Notes: generated from the sequence alone by a model not told the origin. Numbered from the stretch's first letter, positions 18,238 through 28,450 are shown. The stretch is DNA of 41,564 nt from Chryseobacterium antibioticum (GCF_012927325.1 NZ_JABBGI010000036.1:1-41564), one strand, 5' to 3'. Translations and numbers: made by a program.

Positions 18238-19638
18238 ATGATGAAAATAAAATTATTAATAGCTACGGCTATGTTCGCAAGTATTTCCGCATTCTCTCAG
18301 GAAATAAAAATTAAAAAAGGAGAATTACTTTTAGATGATAAAGTAGTTGCTAAAGTAGATGATAAAAAAAATGTTTACAGTTTTAGTGATTTGAATGGTC
18401 AGCCAAAATTCAGTATTAAAGTATTTCCGACAATAAATACTGAAAAAGGATGGGTTGAATTTACAGGACAAAACGGGAATGTAAAAGAAGTCGATTTTGC
18501 AGATACAGGCTTTACTTTAAGTGAAGGAAAACTTATCGTTAAAAACGCTTTGGCGCAAGGGCTTCTTACAAAAGATGGCATTAATGAAGAAAAGGTGAAA
18601 GAATTTTTCCAAACAACCGACCGCTCTCTGACAGAAAACAGAGAAAAGACTAAAAAAATGCAGCAAGAAGTAAATGATAAAGAAGATATTTTAGCCAACG
18701 AGATGGGTATAACAATAGATAATTCTGGAAAAATTTGGAATAAAAATAAAGAATTGCAAGGGCACATCCAAAGAGTTAATACAGGAAATCAAACCATAGT
18801 ATTAAACTATGAATATCGTGTATATGACATCAATAAAATTCAGATTGCCAAGCTTCAGTGTACCAACAGTGATACTTATAATAGTAAAAATGGTCTGAAA
18901 ATAACCACCTATGATAATAAGGAAGCTGAAATTTTTGTTACAAGAAATGATTACAGTGGGGCATTATCTCAGGATAAAATGGCTGACAGAATGGTGAGGA
19001 AACTATTTGCAAACGGATATACTCTAGGAGATATGAAAGATACTGTTGTAGATCATGTCAATAATAAAAACCAAACTGCAGAAAACAATGCCAAAGCCAA
19101 CTCCAAAAACATTTACAACACTCCGGGATATGTTATTGATAAAGATGGAACTAAAAAAGAAGGCAGCATTACTATAGAGTTTGAATCTATCGGGGCTAAA
19201 TTAGGGAAAGAAAAAGGAGTTGCAGATATTACCAATTACGGAGGTACTGTTACATTAAATGTTAATGGTAAAGATGAATTTTTCAAAGCCAAAGACGGCA
19301 TTAAATTCTGTGCAGGCGAAAAATGTTTTATTGGTGTAGCTGGTACGAATATGTTTGGAGGAAGTGTATTTTCAGAAATCCTTTCAGAAAACAATGGAAG
19401 CTATGTTCTTTTGGATGTTAAAACTCCGGAAGATTATTATTTAAAATTAGCGAATCAACCAAAAGCAGTTTACTTAGGGGAAAAAGGAGGTTTTGGAAAA
19501 AGAAAACCGGAAAAAATTAAGAAGGTATTTGATGAATACGTTAGCTGTCCGGCTTTAGATTTTTCAAAGTATGATACCAAAACAAAAGAAGGACTTATCA
19601 ACGTTTTGAATGATTACCAAAGCAGTTGTAAAAAATAA
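18238..19638 (+). CDS. Exported protein of unknown function
   Basis: A 466-residue protein with signal peptide (MMKIKLLIATAMFASISAFS). The N-terminal third contains a possible lipocalin-like or beta-layer start (KKGELLLDDKVVAKVDDKKN). A charged helical stretch, possibly coiled-coil, occupies about 115-155 (TENREKTKKMQQEVNDKED). The rest is mixed alpha/beta with a Cys pair (FCAGEKCF) near residue 360. No sorting tail and no recognised family. It is followed at once by a strong intrinsic terminator, so it forms its own unit or ends one beginning at 16536. It is better preserved and less AT-rich than the immunity cluster, which suggests a conserved function. Confidence 0.8.
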   Translation: MMKIKLLIATAMFASISAFSQEIKIKKGELLLDDKVVAKVDDKKNVYSFSDLNGQPKFSIKVFPTINTEKGWVEFTGQNGNVKEVDFADTGFTLSEGKLIVKNALAQGLLTKDGINEEKVKEFFQTTDRSLTENREKTKKMQQEVNDKEDILANEMGITIDNSGKIWNKNKELQGHIQRVNTGNQTIVLNYEYRVYDINKIQIAKLQCTNSDTYNSKNGLKITTYDNKEAEIFVTRNDYSGALSQDKMADRMVRKLFANGYTLGDMKDTVVDHVNNKNQTAENNAKANSKNIYNTPGYVIDKDGTKKEGSITIEFESIGAKLGKEKGVADITNYGGTVTLNVNGKDEFFKAKDGIKFCAGEKCFIGVAGTNMFGGSVFSEILSENNGSYVLLDVKTPEDYYLKLANQPKAVYLGEKGGFGKRKPEKIKKVFDEYVSCPALDFSKYDTKTKEGLINVLNDYQSSCKK

Positions 19639-19650
19639 TTATTAACAAGT

Positions 19651-19681
19651 CTTCCTGCTTTTCAATAAAGCAGGAAGATTT
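19651..19681 (+). terminator. Rho-independent terminator
   Basis: CTTCCTGCTTT (19651-19661), loop TCAAT, then AAAGCAGGAAG (19667-19677): a perfect 11-bp stem with a short T run after it. It separates the 18238 gene from the envelope operon. Confidence 0.85.
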
Positions 19682-19798
19682 TAAACAAAAATCATATTGA
19701 AGCAAAACGACATCTGACTTAAATGTTTTTAGTAATATTTAATGATAAAAACTGAATAACCAAAACAAAACACATAGGAAATTAAAACACAATATATT

Positions 19799-21892
19799 TT
19801 GAAAAAATATTTATTATTCGTCATCCTGTTTTCCTGTAGCTTACTATGGGGACAGCAAAATGAAAAAGACAAAACCATCATCCCTCATATACGTCTGAAA
19901 GCGGATGCTAAGAAAGACCGTATTTCTTTACGATGGGCAGTAGACGAACCTATATCTTGGCAAAAAGCCAATAAAATTGGATTTTCATTAAAAAGATTCA
20001 CCCTTTCCCGTGACGGAAAAGTTCTTCCGAAAGCAGAAGAAAAAGACTTGGGAATTTTTAAACCTGCTTCCGAAAATGAATGGAAGAAGATTGTCGAAAA
20101 AAATGATAATGCAGCCATTGTTGCACAATCACTTTTCGGCGATAGTTTCGAGGTAGAAATGGGAGAGAAGCAGGGTAAGCTTGAAGGTGTCGTTAATAAA
20201 TCTCAGGAAGTTGAGCAGCGGTTTGCTTATGCATTAATGGCTGCCGATCTGGATTTTGAAGTGGCAAAACTGGCGGGTTGGGCTTACACAGACACCAATG
20301 TGAAATCTAATGAAAGATATCTTTATACCGTAAGTATCAATACTTCCGAAGGAACCTTGTTAGTACAAAAAGGAGATGCCTTAGCGGCCGTTTCATCAAA
20401 TAATGAGCTTCCTAAACCCCTTGATTTTATCGGAATATTTAAAGATAAAACAGTTACCCTTTCATGGGAATATTTACAATTGAGAGATACATATACAGCC
20501 TATTATGTTGAGAAATCTCAGGATGGAGCCAGCTTCAAATCCTTAGGGGATCTTCCTGTGATGAACATGAATGACAACGATGGAAGACAGGTACAAGGAA
20601 TGACCTTCGTGGATTCTCTGGCTCAAAATACGTCCACATTCAGCTACCGTATTCGCGGAAAGACAATCTTTGGAGACTATGGTCCTTATTCCGATGTTGT
20701 TTCAGGAGCAGGAAAGAAAAACCTTGAGGCAACACCAAGAATCTCAGATTTTATTATCGATGAAAATGAAGAGATTAAACTGGAATGGGAATTTCCTCAG
20801 GAAGATGAAAAAAATATTGCTTCGTTTGAATTATTACATTCCGAAACAGATCTGCAGAACACCTATAAAGTTATTAAAAACAAGATCCCGGTGAGCAGCA
20901 GAAGCATAATTACAAAAAGTTTAGCGCCATCCAATTACTATAAGGTACAGGCCATTGGTAAGGCTGGTGATAAAAGAGAATCGTTCTCTGTTCTTGCCCA
21001 GCCTAATGATACAACACCGCCGGAAACGCCACTACAGTTTGAAGGGAAAATAGATTCACTGGGAGTAGCCCATCTGAAATGGAAAGCCAATACTGAAAAA
21101 GATCTGGAAGGCTACCATATTTTCAGAGGAATACAAAAAGGGGATGAATTAGTCCGTCTTACTCCTCAGGCCATTACCAAAAATCATTTTGAAGATAAGA
21201 TCGTTTTAGAAAACCTTAACTCGAAGGTATATTATTATGTAACAGCAACAGACAGAAGAAAAAATCAGTCCACACCATCAGTCATTCTTGAATTGGAAAA
21301 GCCTGATAAAGTGAAACCTCAAACTCCGGTCTTTACAGAATATAAGCTGGAAGATGATGGGAAAATTACCATTAACTGGATGAGAAGCCATAGTGATGAT
21401 GTTGAAGTTCACCAATTATTCCGTAAGGCGAAAGATGATGCTGACAAAAGCTGGAAAATGATTTATGAGACTAAAGATATAAAGCCGGACTATACGTACA
21501 CCGATAAAGAGGTAGAAGCAGATAAAAGCTACACGTATTATTTGTTGGCCATTGATAAAAGTAAGCTAATGTCGGATAAATCTCAGGAAATGACACTCAG
21601 AAGTAATAAAATTGAAGCTTTATCAATATTGACCAATCTTTCAGGTTCAGCGAACAGGAGTAAAAAACAAATTGAGCTTAATTGGAAGATCAATGGGAAA
21701 GATACCGGAGAGATTTTAGTATACCGGCAGAGAGGATCAGAGAAGCCTTCGCTATGGGGAACATTAACAGGGGCTCAAAACTTCCTGGAAGATCAATCGA
21801 TTCAGGTAGGAAATTCATATACCTATTTATTAAAACCAATGTTAAAAAACAATCAGGTTGCCAAGACTGAAAAAATCACAGTTGAATATTAA
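19799..21892 (+). CDS. Exported fibronectin type III repeat protein
   Basis: 697 residues starting at TTG (19799), which directly begins the signal peptide KKYLLFVILFSCSLLWG; no ATG fits as well. From about residue 205 to the end there are about five fibronectin III-like units, each with the typical LxW and late Tyr pattern (TVTLSWEYLQL, IKLEWEFPQE, AHLKWKANTEKDLEGYHIFR, ITINWMRSHSDDVEVHQLFR, IELNWKINGKD). No catalytic motif and no T9SS tail. It begins the four-gene envelope operon; the next gene starts 11 bases later. Likely an adhesive or scaffold protein of the periplasm or cell surface. Confidence 0.85.
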   Translation: MKKYLLFVILFSCSLLWGQQNEKDKTIIPHIRLKADAKKDRISLRWAVDEPISWQKANKIGFSLKRFTLSRDGKVLPKAEEKDLGIFKPASENEWKKIVEKNDNAAIVAQSLFGDSFEVEMGEKQGKLEGVVNKSQEVEQRFAYALMAADLDFEVAKLAGWAYTDTNVKSNERYLYTVSINTSEGTLLVQKGDALAAVSSNNELPKPLDFIGIFKDKTVTLSWEYLQLRDTYTAYYVEKSQDGASFKSLGDLPVMNMNDNDGRQVQGMTFVDSLAQNTSTFSYRIRGKTIFGDYGPYSDVVSGAGKKNLEATPRISDFIIDENEEIKLEWEFPQEDEKNIASFELLHSETDLQNTYKVIKNKIPVSSRSIITKSLAPSNYYKVQAIGKAGDKRESFSVLAQPNDTTPPETPLQFEGKIDSLGVAHLKWKANTEKDLEGYHIFRGIQKGDELVRLTPQAITKNHFEDKIVLENLNSKVYYYVTATDRRKNQSTPSVILELEKPDKVKPQTPVFTEYKLEDDGKITINWMRSHSDDVEVHQLFRKAKDDADKSWKMIYETKDIKPDYTYTDKEVEADKSYTYYLLAIDKSKLMSDKSQEMTLRSNKIEALSILTNLSGSANRSKKQIELNWKINGKDTGEILVYRQRGSEKPSLWGTLTGAQNFLEDQSIQVGNSYTYLLKPMLKNNQVAKTEKITVEY

Positions 21893-21903
21893 AAACACAC
21901 AAG

Positions 21904-24900
21904 ATGAAGAAATTTTTATTTTTACTATTGGTCACAGCCAGTACTTTTCTTTGGGGACAGGCAAATGTGACCGGGAATGCTCAGTATAAGCTTTCCCTGA
22001 ATGGATATGTGGGACTTTCCGGTTCCCAAAGTTGTGGAACATTCAGAGGGCTGCAGTGGATTTCTGTATTCCATCAAAATGGCAACAGACAGGATATTTT
22101 TGGGACCTACAACGTTAGAGGGGAAGAATTTTATAACGCAAATATACAGTATGATAATATTTTCTACACCAAGCAGAATCGAATAACAAGTTTAAACATT
22201 CATACAACCAATAGAAGGGCATCAGCCCAGTGCCCATCTTTTGAAAATGAGGGACGCCCAAATATTTCAGTTTGTATGAACAGGTATTATGATTTTACAG
22301 AGTTTGATGATATTGAGCGACCAGATAGACAGATACCCGGGAATGTTACCATAAAATCTGTACCCTATGTTACACTGAATACTCCTGCAGGAAACAATGT
22401 AAATATATCAAGTGATGAATTTTTAACAATTACTTTACCGGATAATATTGATAATCAATACTATAACTGGGAATATTCTGTAGGTGATGTTAATAACTTT
22501 GTGCCTTTTCCTGCGCCATATAATCAGGTTGCTGTTCTTAATTTGAGAGGGAAAGATTTTCTTACAGATAATGATTTTGGAAAAATAATATACGTCCGTA
22601 TGAACATGAGTAATTGTACAAGTGTTCCTACTACTTCAAATGTAATTGCATTTACCTATTATAAATCTGCTCCTCATATACTTTCAAGTACGGTTACACC
22701 AACGCGATGCTCTGACACTTCAGACGGAAGTGTTACTTTAAATTTTGACCGTACACTTTTATCAGGGGAAACTTTAAAAATATCATTGGTTAATACAGTG
22801 ACTGGTGGTGCAATTCAATTGCCTAATAACGGAAATATTACCGCTGATTTACAAACGGCTACATCATACATCTTACAAGATCTTCCTCCGGGGACTTATA
22901 AGTTGGATATGTTAGGGACTTATGGAACCAATGCAACCTATACCGACAGCCCAAGCCACACAATTAATTTTGAGATAACAAAACCCACTCCGGTTACTTT
23001 TTCCATGACTTCACAAACCAATGTGTATTGCTTTGAAGGGAGTGACGGGATTATTGCCTTAACAGCCGGAGGAGGGCAGAATCAGTTCCAGTATCATGTT
23101 TTGAAAGATGGACAGTTATTTTTAGACTGGACTAATTTCAGTAATGGAAATAATACTTCTATACAAAATCTTGCAGCCGGCGTTTACAAAATAAAAGTAA
23201 GAGATTCCAATCTTTGTGTAGCTAAGGAAAATGGAAATGAAAAAGAAATTACAGTGACCATTACACAGCCTTCTCAGGCTATTGCCATTCCTACTGCTGA
23301 GATTGAGATTTCACAGCCTACAGGATATGGTCTAAGTAACGGCTATATTTCTGTGAGAGTTATAGGAGGAACACCTAATACCGACGGATCTTACAATTTC
23401 GAATGGAGAAAAGACAGTCCTACAGGTACCGTAATAAGTACCGGAATTACGACTGATTTGGTGAATAACCCTTATACCATTAAGGTAGATGGGCTTCCGG
23501 CCGGAAACTATTATCTGACCGTAAAAGATAAAAACTATGCTAATGCCACAAGCCAGTTAGGAAACTGTGGAATTATCTCTCAGGAATTTATCATGCCCCA
23601 ACCGCAGCCTCTTGTCGTTGCTATTCAGGTTGACCAACAGATATCCTGTAATATTACAAACAATTATCAGTTTAAACCGGATTTAGATAATAATGGTGTT
23701 CCGGATGAAGCGGAAGACGGAATCCTTAAAGCGATTGTTACGGGAGGGGTCGGAACCTATTCTTATCAGTGGCAAAAATCAAATGGCGGACTTTTCCAGG
23801 ATATTGCCGGAGCCACACAGTCTACGCTGGGAAATCTTACAACAGGAACCTATAAAGTACTTGTAAAAGATACCAATAACAATACGGCTGATACAGAATA
23901 TACGTTCGTATTTCCTGCAGAACTTGCGATAACCCTTTCTGCCAATACCATAGCATGTTACAATCAAAGCAGCGGCCAGGTTTCCGTTACGGCAACAGGA
24001 GGTACGGGAGCTTATAATTACCAGTGGAACACCAATGATACTACACCTACTGTTACAGGATTGTCGGCAGGTAATTATTTTGTGTTAGTTAACGATGCTA
24101 AAAACTGTAAAGTAAGCGGAAGCGTCCAAATTCAGGGGCCAGATCAGTTATTAATTAATGATTTATCCGTGCAGAACCCGATATGTTTTGGTGCCAATAA
24201 CGGTGAAATTAAAATAGAGGTTTCAGGAGGAAAAGCTCCATACAATATCGTTTGGTCAAATGGAGTAACAGGACTGAATAATACATCAATTCCTTCAGGA
24301 GTTTATACTGTTACAGTCACAGATGCCAATGGATGCAGTATTTTCAGAAATTACACGCTAACAGATCCAGCGCAGCTTATTGTAGATTTAGGAAAGGATA
24401 TTACATTATGCTTAGGAGACACCCAGATTTATAATGTGGCGATCAGTGATCTGGCAGCAACCTATCAATGGAAAGATCAAAATGGAAATATAATTTCTAC
24501 AAATCCGTCAATTACTTTATCTAATGCGGGAACTTATACTGTACTCATTACAGACTCTAAAGGGTGTACAGCTACTGACAGCGTAATAATTAAAAACTCT
24601 TCAGAAGTTTTGAATCCGCAATTTATGCTGACCACTCATGCTTACAGAGAAGCAACAGTAGTATTGGTCAATACATCTCCAACTCAGCCTCAGACTGTAG
24701 AATGGGTAATTCCTGATTCACCGGATATCCAGGTTATTAATAAGACAAAGGATTTCCTGGAATTAAAATTCGCAAAAATTGGTTCTTATGAAATGGGTCT
24801 GAAAGGAACTCAGGGAGCGTGTGAGAAAACCTTCTATAAAAAAGTGTTAGTGGAAGAAAATACTTCAGGAGTAAACCTGAATCCTGAAAAAGCATCTAAT

Positions 24901-25149
24901 GTAAGGGAATTTACCATTCTTCCCAATCCAAATAACGGAGTGTTTAAAGTATTGGTAGGTCTGGAAAAAGCAGCCATTATTAATATTAGAATTATTGATA
25001 TGATATCACATGAAGTATATCCTGCTACAAAATTGACTCCGTCAACCTATTTTACCGTACCATTCAATACATCGCTTCCGGGCGGATCTTACCTGATCAT
25101 ACTCGAAACAGGTAATGAGGCATTGGTAAAGAAAATGCTTGTACAATAA
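21904..25149 (+). CDS. SprB-repeat cell-surface protein, T9SS type A substrate
   Basis: 1081 residues with signal peptide (MKKFLFLLLVTASTFLWG). The centre and C-terminal half hold SprB-type repeats (pattern CFGANNGEIKIEVSGGKAPY then GVYTVTVTDANGC). At least two are clear, at about residues 678-740 and 755-815, and more diverged ones lie earlier. The last 80 residues are a T9SS type A sorting domain (FTILPNPNNGVFKVLVG to GGSYLIILETG and KKMLVQ). It should therefore cross the outer membrane through T9SS and be anchored or released. SprB itself is the gliding adhesin of flavobacteria; this protein is much shorter. Operon member between the FN3 protein and the PKD lipoprotein. Confidence 0.9.
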   Translation: MKKFLFLLLVTASTFLWGQANVTGNAQYKLSLNGYVGLSGSQSCGTFRGLQWISVFHQNGNRQDIFGTYNVRGEEFYNANIQYDNIFYTKQNRITSLNIHTTNRRASAQCPSFENEGRPNISVCMNRYYDFTEFDDIERPDRQIPGNVTIKSVPYVTLNTPAGNNVNISSDEFLTITLPDNIDNQYYNWEYSVGDVNNFVPFPAPYNQVAVLNLRGKDFLTDNDFGKIIYVRMNMSNCTSVPTTSNVIAFTYYKSAPHILSSTVTPTRCSDTSDGSVTLNFDRTLLSGETLKISLVNTVTGGAIQLPNNGNITADLQTATSYILQDLPPGTYKLDMLGTYGTNATYTDSPSHTINFEITKPTPVTFSMTSQTNVYCFEGSDGIIALTAGGGQNQFQYHVLKDGQLFLDWTNFSNGNNTSIQNLAAGVYKIKVRDSNLCVAKENGNEKEITVTITQPSQAIAIPTAEIEISQPTGYGLSNGYISVRVIGGTPNTDGSYNFEWRKDSPTGTVISTGITTDLVNNPYTIKVDGLPAGNYYLTVKDKNYANATSQLGNCGIISQEFIMPQPQPLVVAIQVDQQISCNITNNYQFKPDLDNNGVPDEAEDGILKAIVTGGVGTYSYQWQKSNGGLFQDIAGATQSTLGNLTTGTYKVLVKDTNNNTADTEYTFVFPAELAITLSANTIACYNQSSGQVSVTATGGTGAYNYQWNTNDTTPTVTGLSAGNYFVLVNDAKNCKVSGSVQIQGPDQLLINDLSVQNPICFGANNGEIKIEVSGGKAPYNIVWSNGVTGLNNTSIPSGVYTVTVTDANGCSIFRNYTLTDPAQLIVDLGKDITLCLGDTQIYNVAISDLAATYQWKDQNGNIISTNPSITLSNAGTYTVLITDSKGCTATDSVIIKNSSEVLNPQFMLTTHAYREATVVLVNTSPTQPQTVEWVIPDSPDIQVINKTKDFLELKFAKIGSYEMGLKGTQGACEKTFYKKVLVEENTSGVNLNPEKASNVREFTILPNPNNGVFKVLVGLEKAAIINIRIIDMISHEVYPATKLTPSTYFTVPFNTSLPGGSYLIILETGNEALVKKMLVQ

Positions 25150-25176
25150 TAACCATGACAAACTAAAAAACAACAG

Positions 25177-26535
25177 ATGAAATTTTATAAGAATCTAAAA
25201 ACAATATACTTCCTTCTTTTTGCTGTACTCGCATTTGTACTCAATGCGTGTGCAGTGGAAGAAAGTATTCCGGTAGAGGCTGATTTTAGCATAAAAGTTG
25301 TCAATAATGACTATTCTGTGCCTGTAAAAGTGGAAATTACCAATAAATCAACAGGAGCGGAGACGTACCAGTGGTCATTTGAAGGAGCTACCGTTACAAG
25401 TTCGACCGAGAAAAGTCCGCAGCCTATTACATATGCCAGTCCTGGAGCGTACAAAATAAAATTAAAAGCCTCCAATAAAGATGGAAATGTTGATGAAAAG
25501 GAAATAGAAGTAAAAGCCGATGCTTCCATGAATGTAGATTTCGAATGGCAGATGCAGGGAAGCGATATTTCTCCGGTAACCTTACAGATGATAGATAAGT
25601 CATTGGGAGCTACGCAATATCTGTGGGAATTTGAAGGCGGTAATCCTGCAACATCAAATGCACAAAATCCAAATGTAGTATTTACAACTCCGGGAGATCA
25701 TGTGATTAAACTGACCATTTCCAATGGACTGGAAACCTATTCAACCCAGAAAACAGTAACGGTAAAGCCTGCAATGACAGTAGATTTTAACTGGACTGTC
25801 GATCCTATTGATAATGATTATCAAGCTCCGGTATTATTACACTTGAATAATATGTCGACTAATGCCTTTACATATGAATGGATCATTGCTGGTGCAAATC
25901 CTTCAGCTTCCACATCGGCAAGTCCTGATATCAACCTGCCGTCGGCGGGAACGTATACCATTATTTTGAAAGCAACGAATGATAAAGAAACTAAGATATT
26001 ACAGAAACAGGTAACCGTTTTACCGGATAGTAATTTACTGTCATTTTCAGATATTAGATTAGGAATTAATACAGCCCATTCTACTGTTGGATGTTTCTTT
26101 TCATCTAATTTAGGAACGGTATTGAAGCAAAGTGATGTAAATGCAGGAAATGGTTCCAAAATAGATTTTGCTTTTTTTGGATTGAATTCCTCCTTCATGT
26201 ACAATCAGTTTGTATCGCCGGATGAAGTTCAGAATACAGGATTTATGGCTATTCCTAATGCCACCCACTCTAAAATTATCAATTCACAGGAACTGGTTGG
26301 GACACAGCTTTCTCCAACTGGTTTTGATACTTTAGACTCAGGAAATGATTTTAATACCATTACCGTAACAGAAACCAATGCCGGAAAATCACCTTTCAAT
26401 AATTCTGTTGTTCCTAGGATTATCCTGTTCCAGACAGCAGATGGCAGAAAAGGAGCTGTTAAGGTTAAAAGCTTTGTTGAAAACGGTTTAAGCTCTTATA
26501 TTCTGGTAGATATTAAAGTTCAAAAACAGCCTTAA
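25177..26535 (+). CDS. PKD-repeat lipoprotein
   Basis: 452 residues. The signal peptide ends in a lipobox (VLNAC, Cys25) followed by acidic residues (AVEES), reminiscent of the surface-export signal of Bacteroidetes lipoproteins. Three PKD-like domains follow, at about 32-115, 116-205 and 206-290, each with the YxWxF/I core (TYQWSFEGA, QYLWEFEGG, TYEWIIAGA) and the GxYxIxLKA strand. Residues 290-452 form an unassigned domain. PKD domains are usually protein- or glycan-binding spacers. The gene lies 27 bases after the SprB-repeat gene and 3 bases before the barrel gene, so the last two products probably work together at the outer membrane. Confidence 0.88.
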   Translation: MKFYKNLKTIYFLLFAVLAFVLNACAVEESIPVEADFSIKVVNNDYSVPVKVEITNKSTGAETYQWSFEGATVTSSTEKSPQPITYASPGAYKIKLKASNKDGNVDEKEIEVKADASMNVDFEWQMQGSDISPVTLQMIDKSLGATQYLWEFEGGNPATSNAQNPNVVFTTPGDHVIKLTISNGLETYSTQKTVTVKPAMTVDFNWTVDPIDNDYQAPVLLHLNNMSTNAFTYEWIIAGANPSASTSASPDINLPSAGTYTIILKATNDKETKILQKQVTVLPDSNLLSFSDIRLGINTAHSTVGCFFSSNLGTVLKQSDVNAGNGSKIDFAFFGLNSSFMYNQFVSPDEVQNTGFMAIPNATHSKIINSQELVGTQLSPTGFDTLDSGNDFNTITVTETNAGKSPFNNSVVPRIILFQTADGRKGAVKVKSFVENGLSSYILVDIKVQKQP

Positions 26536-26538
26536 TTT

Positions 26539-28293
26539 ATGAAGAAGATCTATATAAGAAGTTTTGCACTATCTCTATTTATTTCTGCAGGCACAATATA
26601 TAAAGCACAGGAGGTAGACTTGGAAAATTTGGGGAAAAGGACAATGGAGGAGCTCAAAAAGAACCCTTTTAAAATAAGCGGTGGAGTTTCTGCTAATTCT
26701 GTTTTTTACAGCTCCAATGTGTATAATGGAAGAGCTCCGTTTACTTATTTCCTAAATGGAAATCTTAATCTCGGTTTGTATCGGTGGTCAATGCCTATAT
26801 CGTATAGTTTGACTAATCAAGGGAGCCAATTAGGGTATCAGGTGCCGTTTAAATTCAACAGAATAAGTATTGCACCCAAATATAAATGGATAAAGGCATA
26901 TATCGGGGACGCTAATATGACATTTTCCCCTTATACATTTAACGGATTGTTATTTACAGGTGCCGGTTTAGAGCTGAACCCTAATATGCCTCTTAAAGTA
27001 GCTTTGATGACAGGAAGGCTTAATAAAGCTATTGAAGATGATGGAAATCCGAATACGATTCCGGCTTACAAAAGAATGGGATATGGTACGCATTTGAGAT
27101 GGGAGAAAGAAAGATATAAATTAGGATTGATTGGCTTTTATGCAAAAGACGATGTAAATTCTTTGTCAGTAGCTCCGGATACAAAAGGAGTATTGCCGCA
27201 GGAGAATCTGGTATTATCTATGACAGGAAGTTTTATGATTGATAAAAACCTGGAAGTATTCGGGGAATATGCCAATACCGCTTTGGTTAATGATCTGAGA
27301 GCAACTGCTGATGGTGCAGAAAAAAAGGGATTGGCAGCCGGGTTTCTTTCCCCTAATTCATCTATGGAAAACTACTCAGCATATAACGGAGGGGTAAACC
27401 TTAAGCTTAAAAAAGGAATGGTGGGAGTAAAATATGAAAGAATAGATCCGGGATATAAAACATTGGGGGCCTATTTTTTTAACAATGATCTTGAAAATAT
27501 TACCCTTAATTCTTCTTTCACATTATTGAAAGATAGGCTAGCACTTTCTGCTAATGTAGGAAGGCAAAGAGACAATCTGGATAACCAGAAGATTAAGCAA
27601 ACCAGCCGTTGGGTTGGGGCTGTTAATGCAAACCTGAAAGCATCAGATAAATTGATGATTACAGCGAGTTATTCTAACTTTACCATGTTTACCAATAAGC
27701 AGCTTAACCAATTTAATACTATTAATAATAATCCCCTGCTTATTCAGCAGCCAAAAGATTCGATAGATTATAAGCAGATTTCACAGAATACCAATATTAA
27801 TGTTAATTATATCATTTCCAGCAGCAAGGAAAAAGTACAGAATATCAATATCAACTATTCCTTAAACGAGATGGTTAACAGAGAAAATGGTATCGTAAGA
27901 AGAGGAGGGATATCAAGATTTCATAATGCTAATGCTAATTATAGTTTGGGTTTTCCGGAAAAGAAAATGAATATTGCTGCCTCTGTTAATTTTACCCATA
28001 TGTATGCGGCTTCTCAAGTATCAACGATTTGGGGGCCGGCATTAACAGTTACAAAGGCTTTTCTTAAAGAAGATAAATTGAAAACGAGTTTTGGAGCATC
28101 TTATAACCATTCAGGAAGTTCAACGGCAAATATCAATGTGATGAATTTCAGGCTGGGAGCTAATTATATGCCGTGGAAAAAACATAGCTTTGATCTTGCT
28201 TTTATTCAGATGTTCAGAAATACAGATCAGGTCATTGAAAATCCCAATTTAAATGAAATGACCTGTACGGTAGGATATAATTATAGTTTTTAA
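26539..28293 (+). CDS. Outer-membrane beta-barrel protein
   Basis: 584 residues with a signal peptide (MKKIYIRSFALSLFISAGTIYKA). A short helix-like leader follows (VDLENLGKRTMEELKKNPFK). The rest is alternating amphipathic strands rich in Tyr, Asn and Gly (NGNLNLGLYRWSMPISYSL, YGTHLRWEKERYKLGLIGFY), and the final residue is Phe (VGYNYSF), the usual C-terminal signature of a barrel. It is longer than PorP/SprF proteins (about 300) and lacks a TonB plug. It ends the envelope operon. It might be the membrane anchor or channel for the operon's secreted proteins or for the giant toxin upstream; that is inference from synteny. Confidence 0.8.
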   Translation: MKKIYIRSFALSLFISAGTIYKAQEVDLENLGKRTMEELKKNPFKISGGVSANSVFYSSNVYNGRAPFTYFLNGNLNLGLYRWSMPISYSLTNQGSQLGYQVPFKFNRISIAPKYKWIKAYIGDANMTFSPYTFNGLLFTGAGLELNPNMPLKVALMTGRLNKAIEDDGNPNTIPAYKRMGYGTHLRWEKERYKLGLIGFYAKDDVNSLSVAPDTKGVLPQENLVLSMTGSFMIDKNLEVFGEYANTALVNDLRATADGAEKKGLAAGFLSPNSSMENYSAYNGGVNLKLKKGMVGVKYERIDPGYKTLGAYFFNNDLENITLNSSFTLLKDRLALSANVGRQRDNLDNQKIKQTSRWVGAVNANLKASDKLMITASYSNFTMFTNKQLNQFNTINNNPLLIQQPKDSIDYKQISQNTNINVNYIISSSKEKVQNININYSLNEMVNRENGIVRRGGISRFHNANANYSLGFPEKKMNIAASVNFTHMYAASQVSTIWGPALTVTKAFLKEDKLKTSFGASYNHSGSSTANINVMNFRLGANYMPWKKHSFDLAFIQMFRNTDQVIENPNLNEMTCTVGYNYSF

Positions 28294-28336
28294 AAGTATA
28301 AAAGATTCAATAATTTTAAAGAAAAGTGAGGTCTCG

Positions 28337-28450
28337 TGGTAAACTTCCCTGTTGGCTGTATGCTAAAGAAGTTTTAGTGTATTAGAGTGTATTTTATATT
28401 TATTAACTGTTTGAAAAAGGGAAAGTCTTCAAAAACAGGGAAGTTTACCA
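28337..28450. repeat. 114-base unit with 17-bp perfect terminal inverted repeats
   Basis: TGGTAAACTTCCCTGTT (28337-28353) is exactly complementary to AACAGGGAAGTTTACCA (28434-28450). The 80 bases between are AT-rich and non-coding. The right end coincides with the base where similarity to arm A begins. It could be a MITE-like insertion, a recombination boundary or a long-range RNA stem. I see no clear target duplication. Confidence 0.6.

Noticed and set aside
26539..28293. PorP/SprF or TonB-dependent receptor identity for the barrel protein
   Set aside because: Too long for PorP/SprF and lacks a plug domain and TonB box, so kept as a generic outer-membrane barrel.
28337..28450. The 17-bp inverted repeat as a terminator of the envelope operon
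   Set aside because: The 80-base loop and absence of a following T run do not fit an intrinsic terminator.
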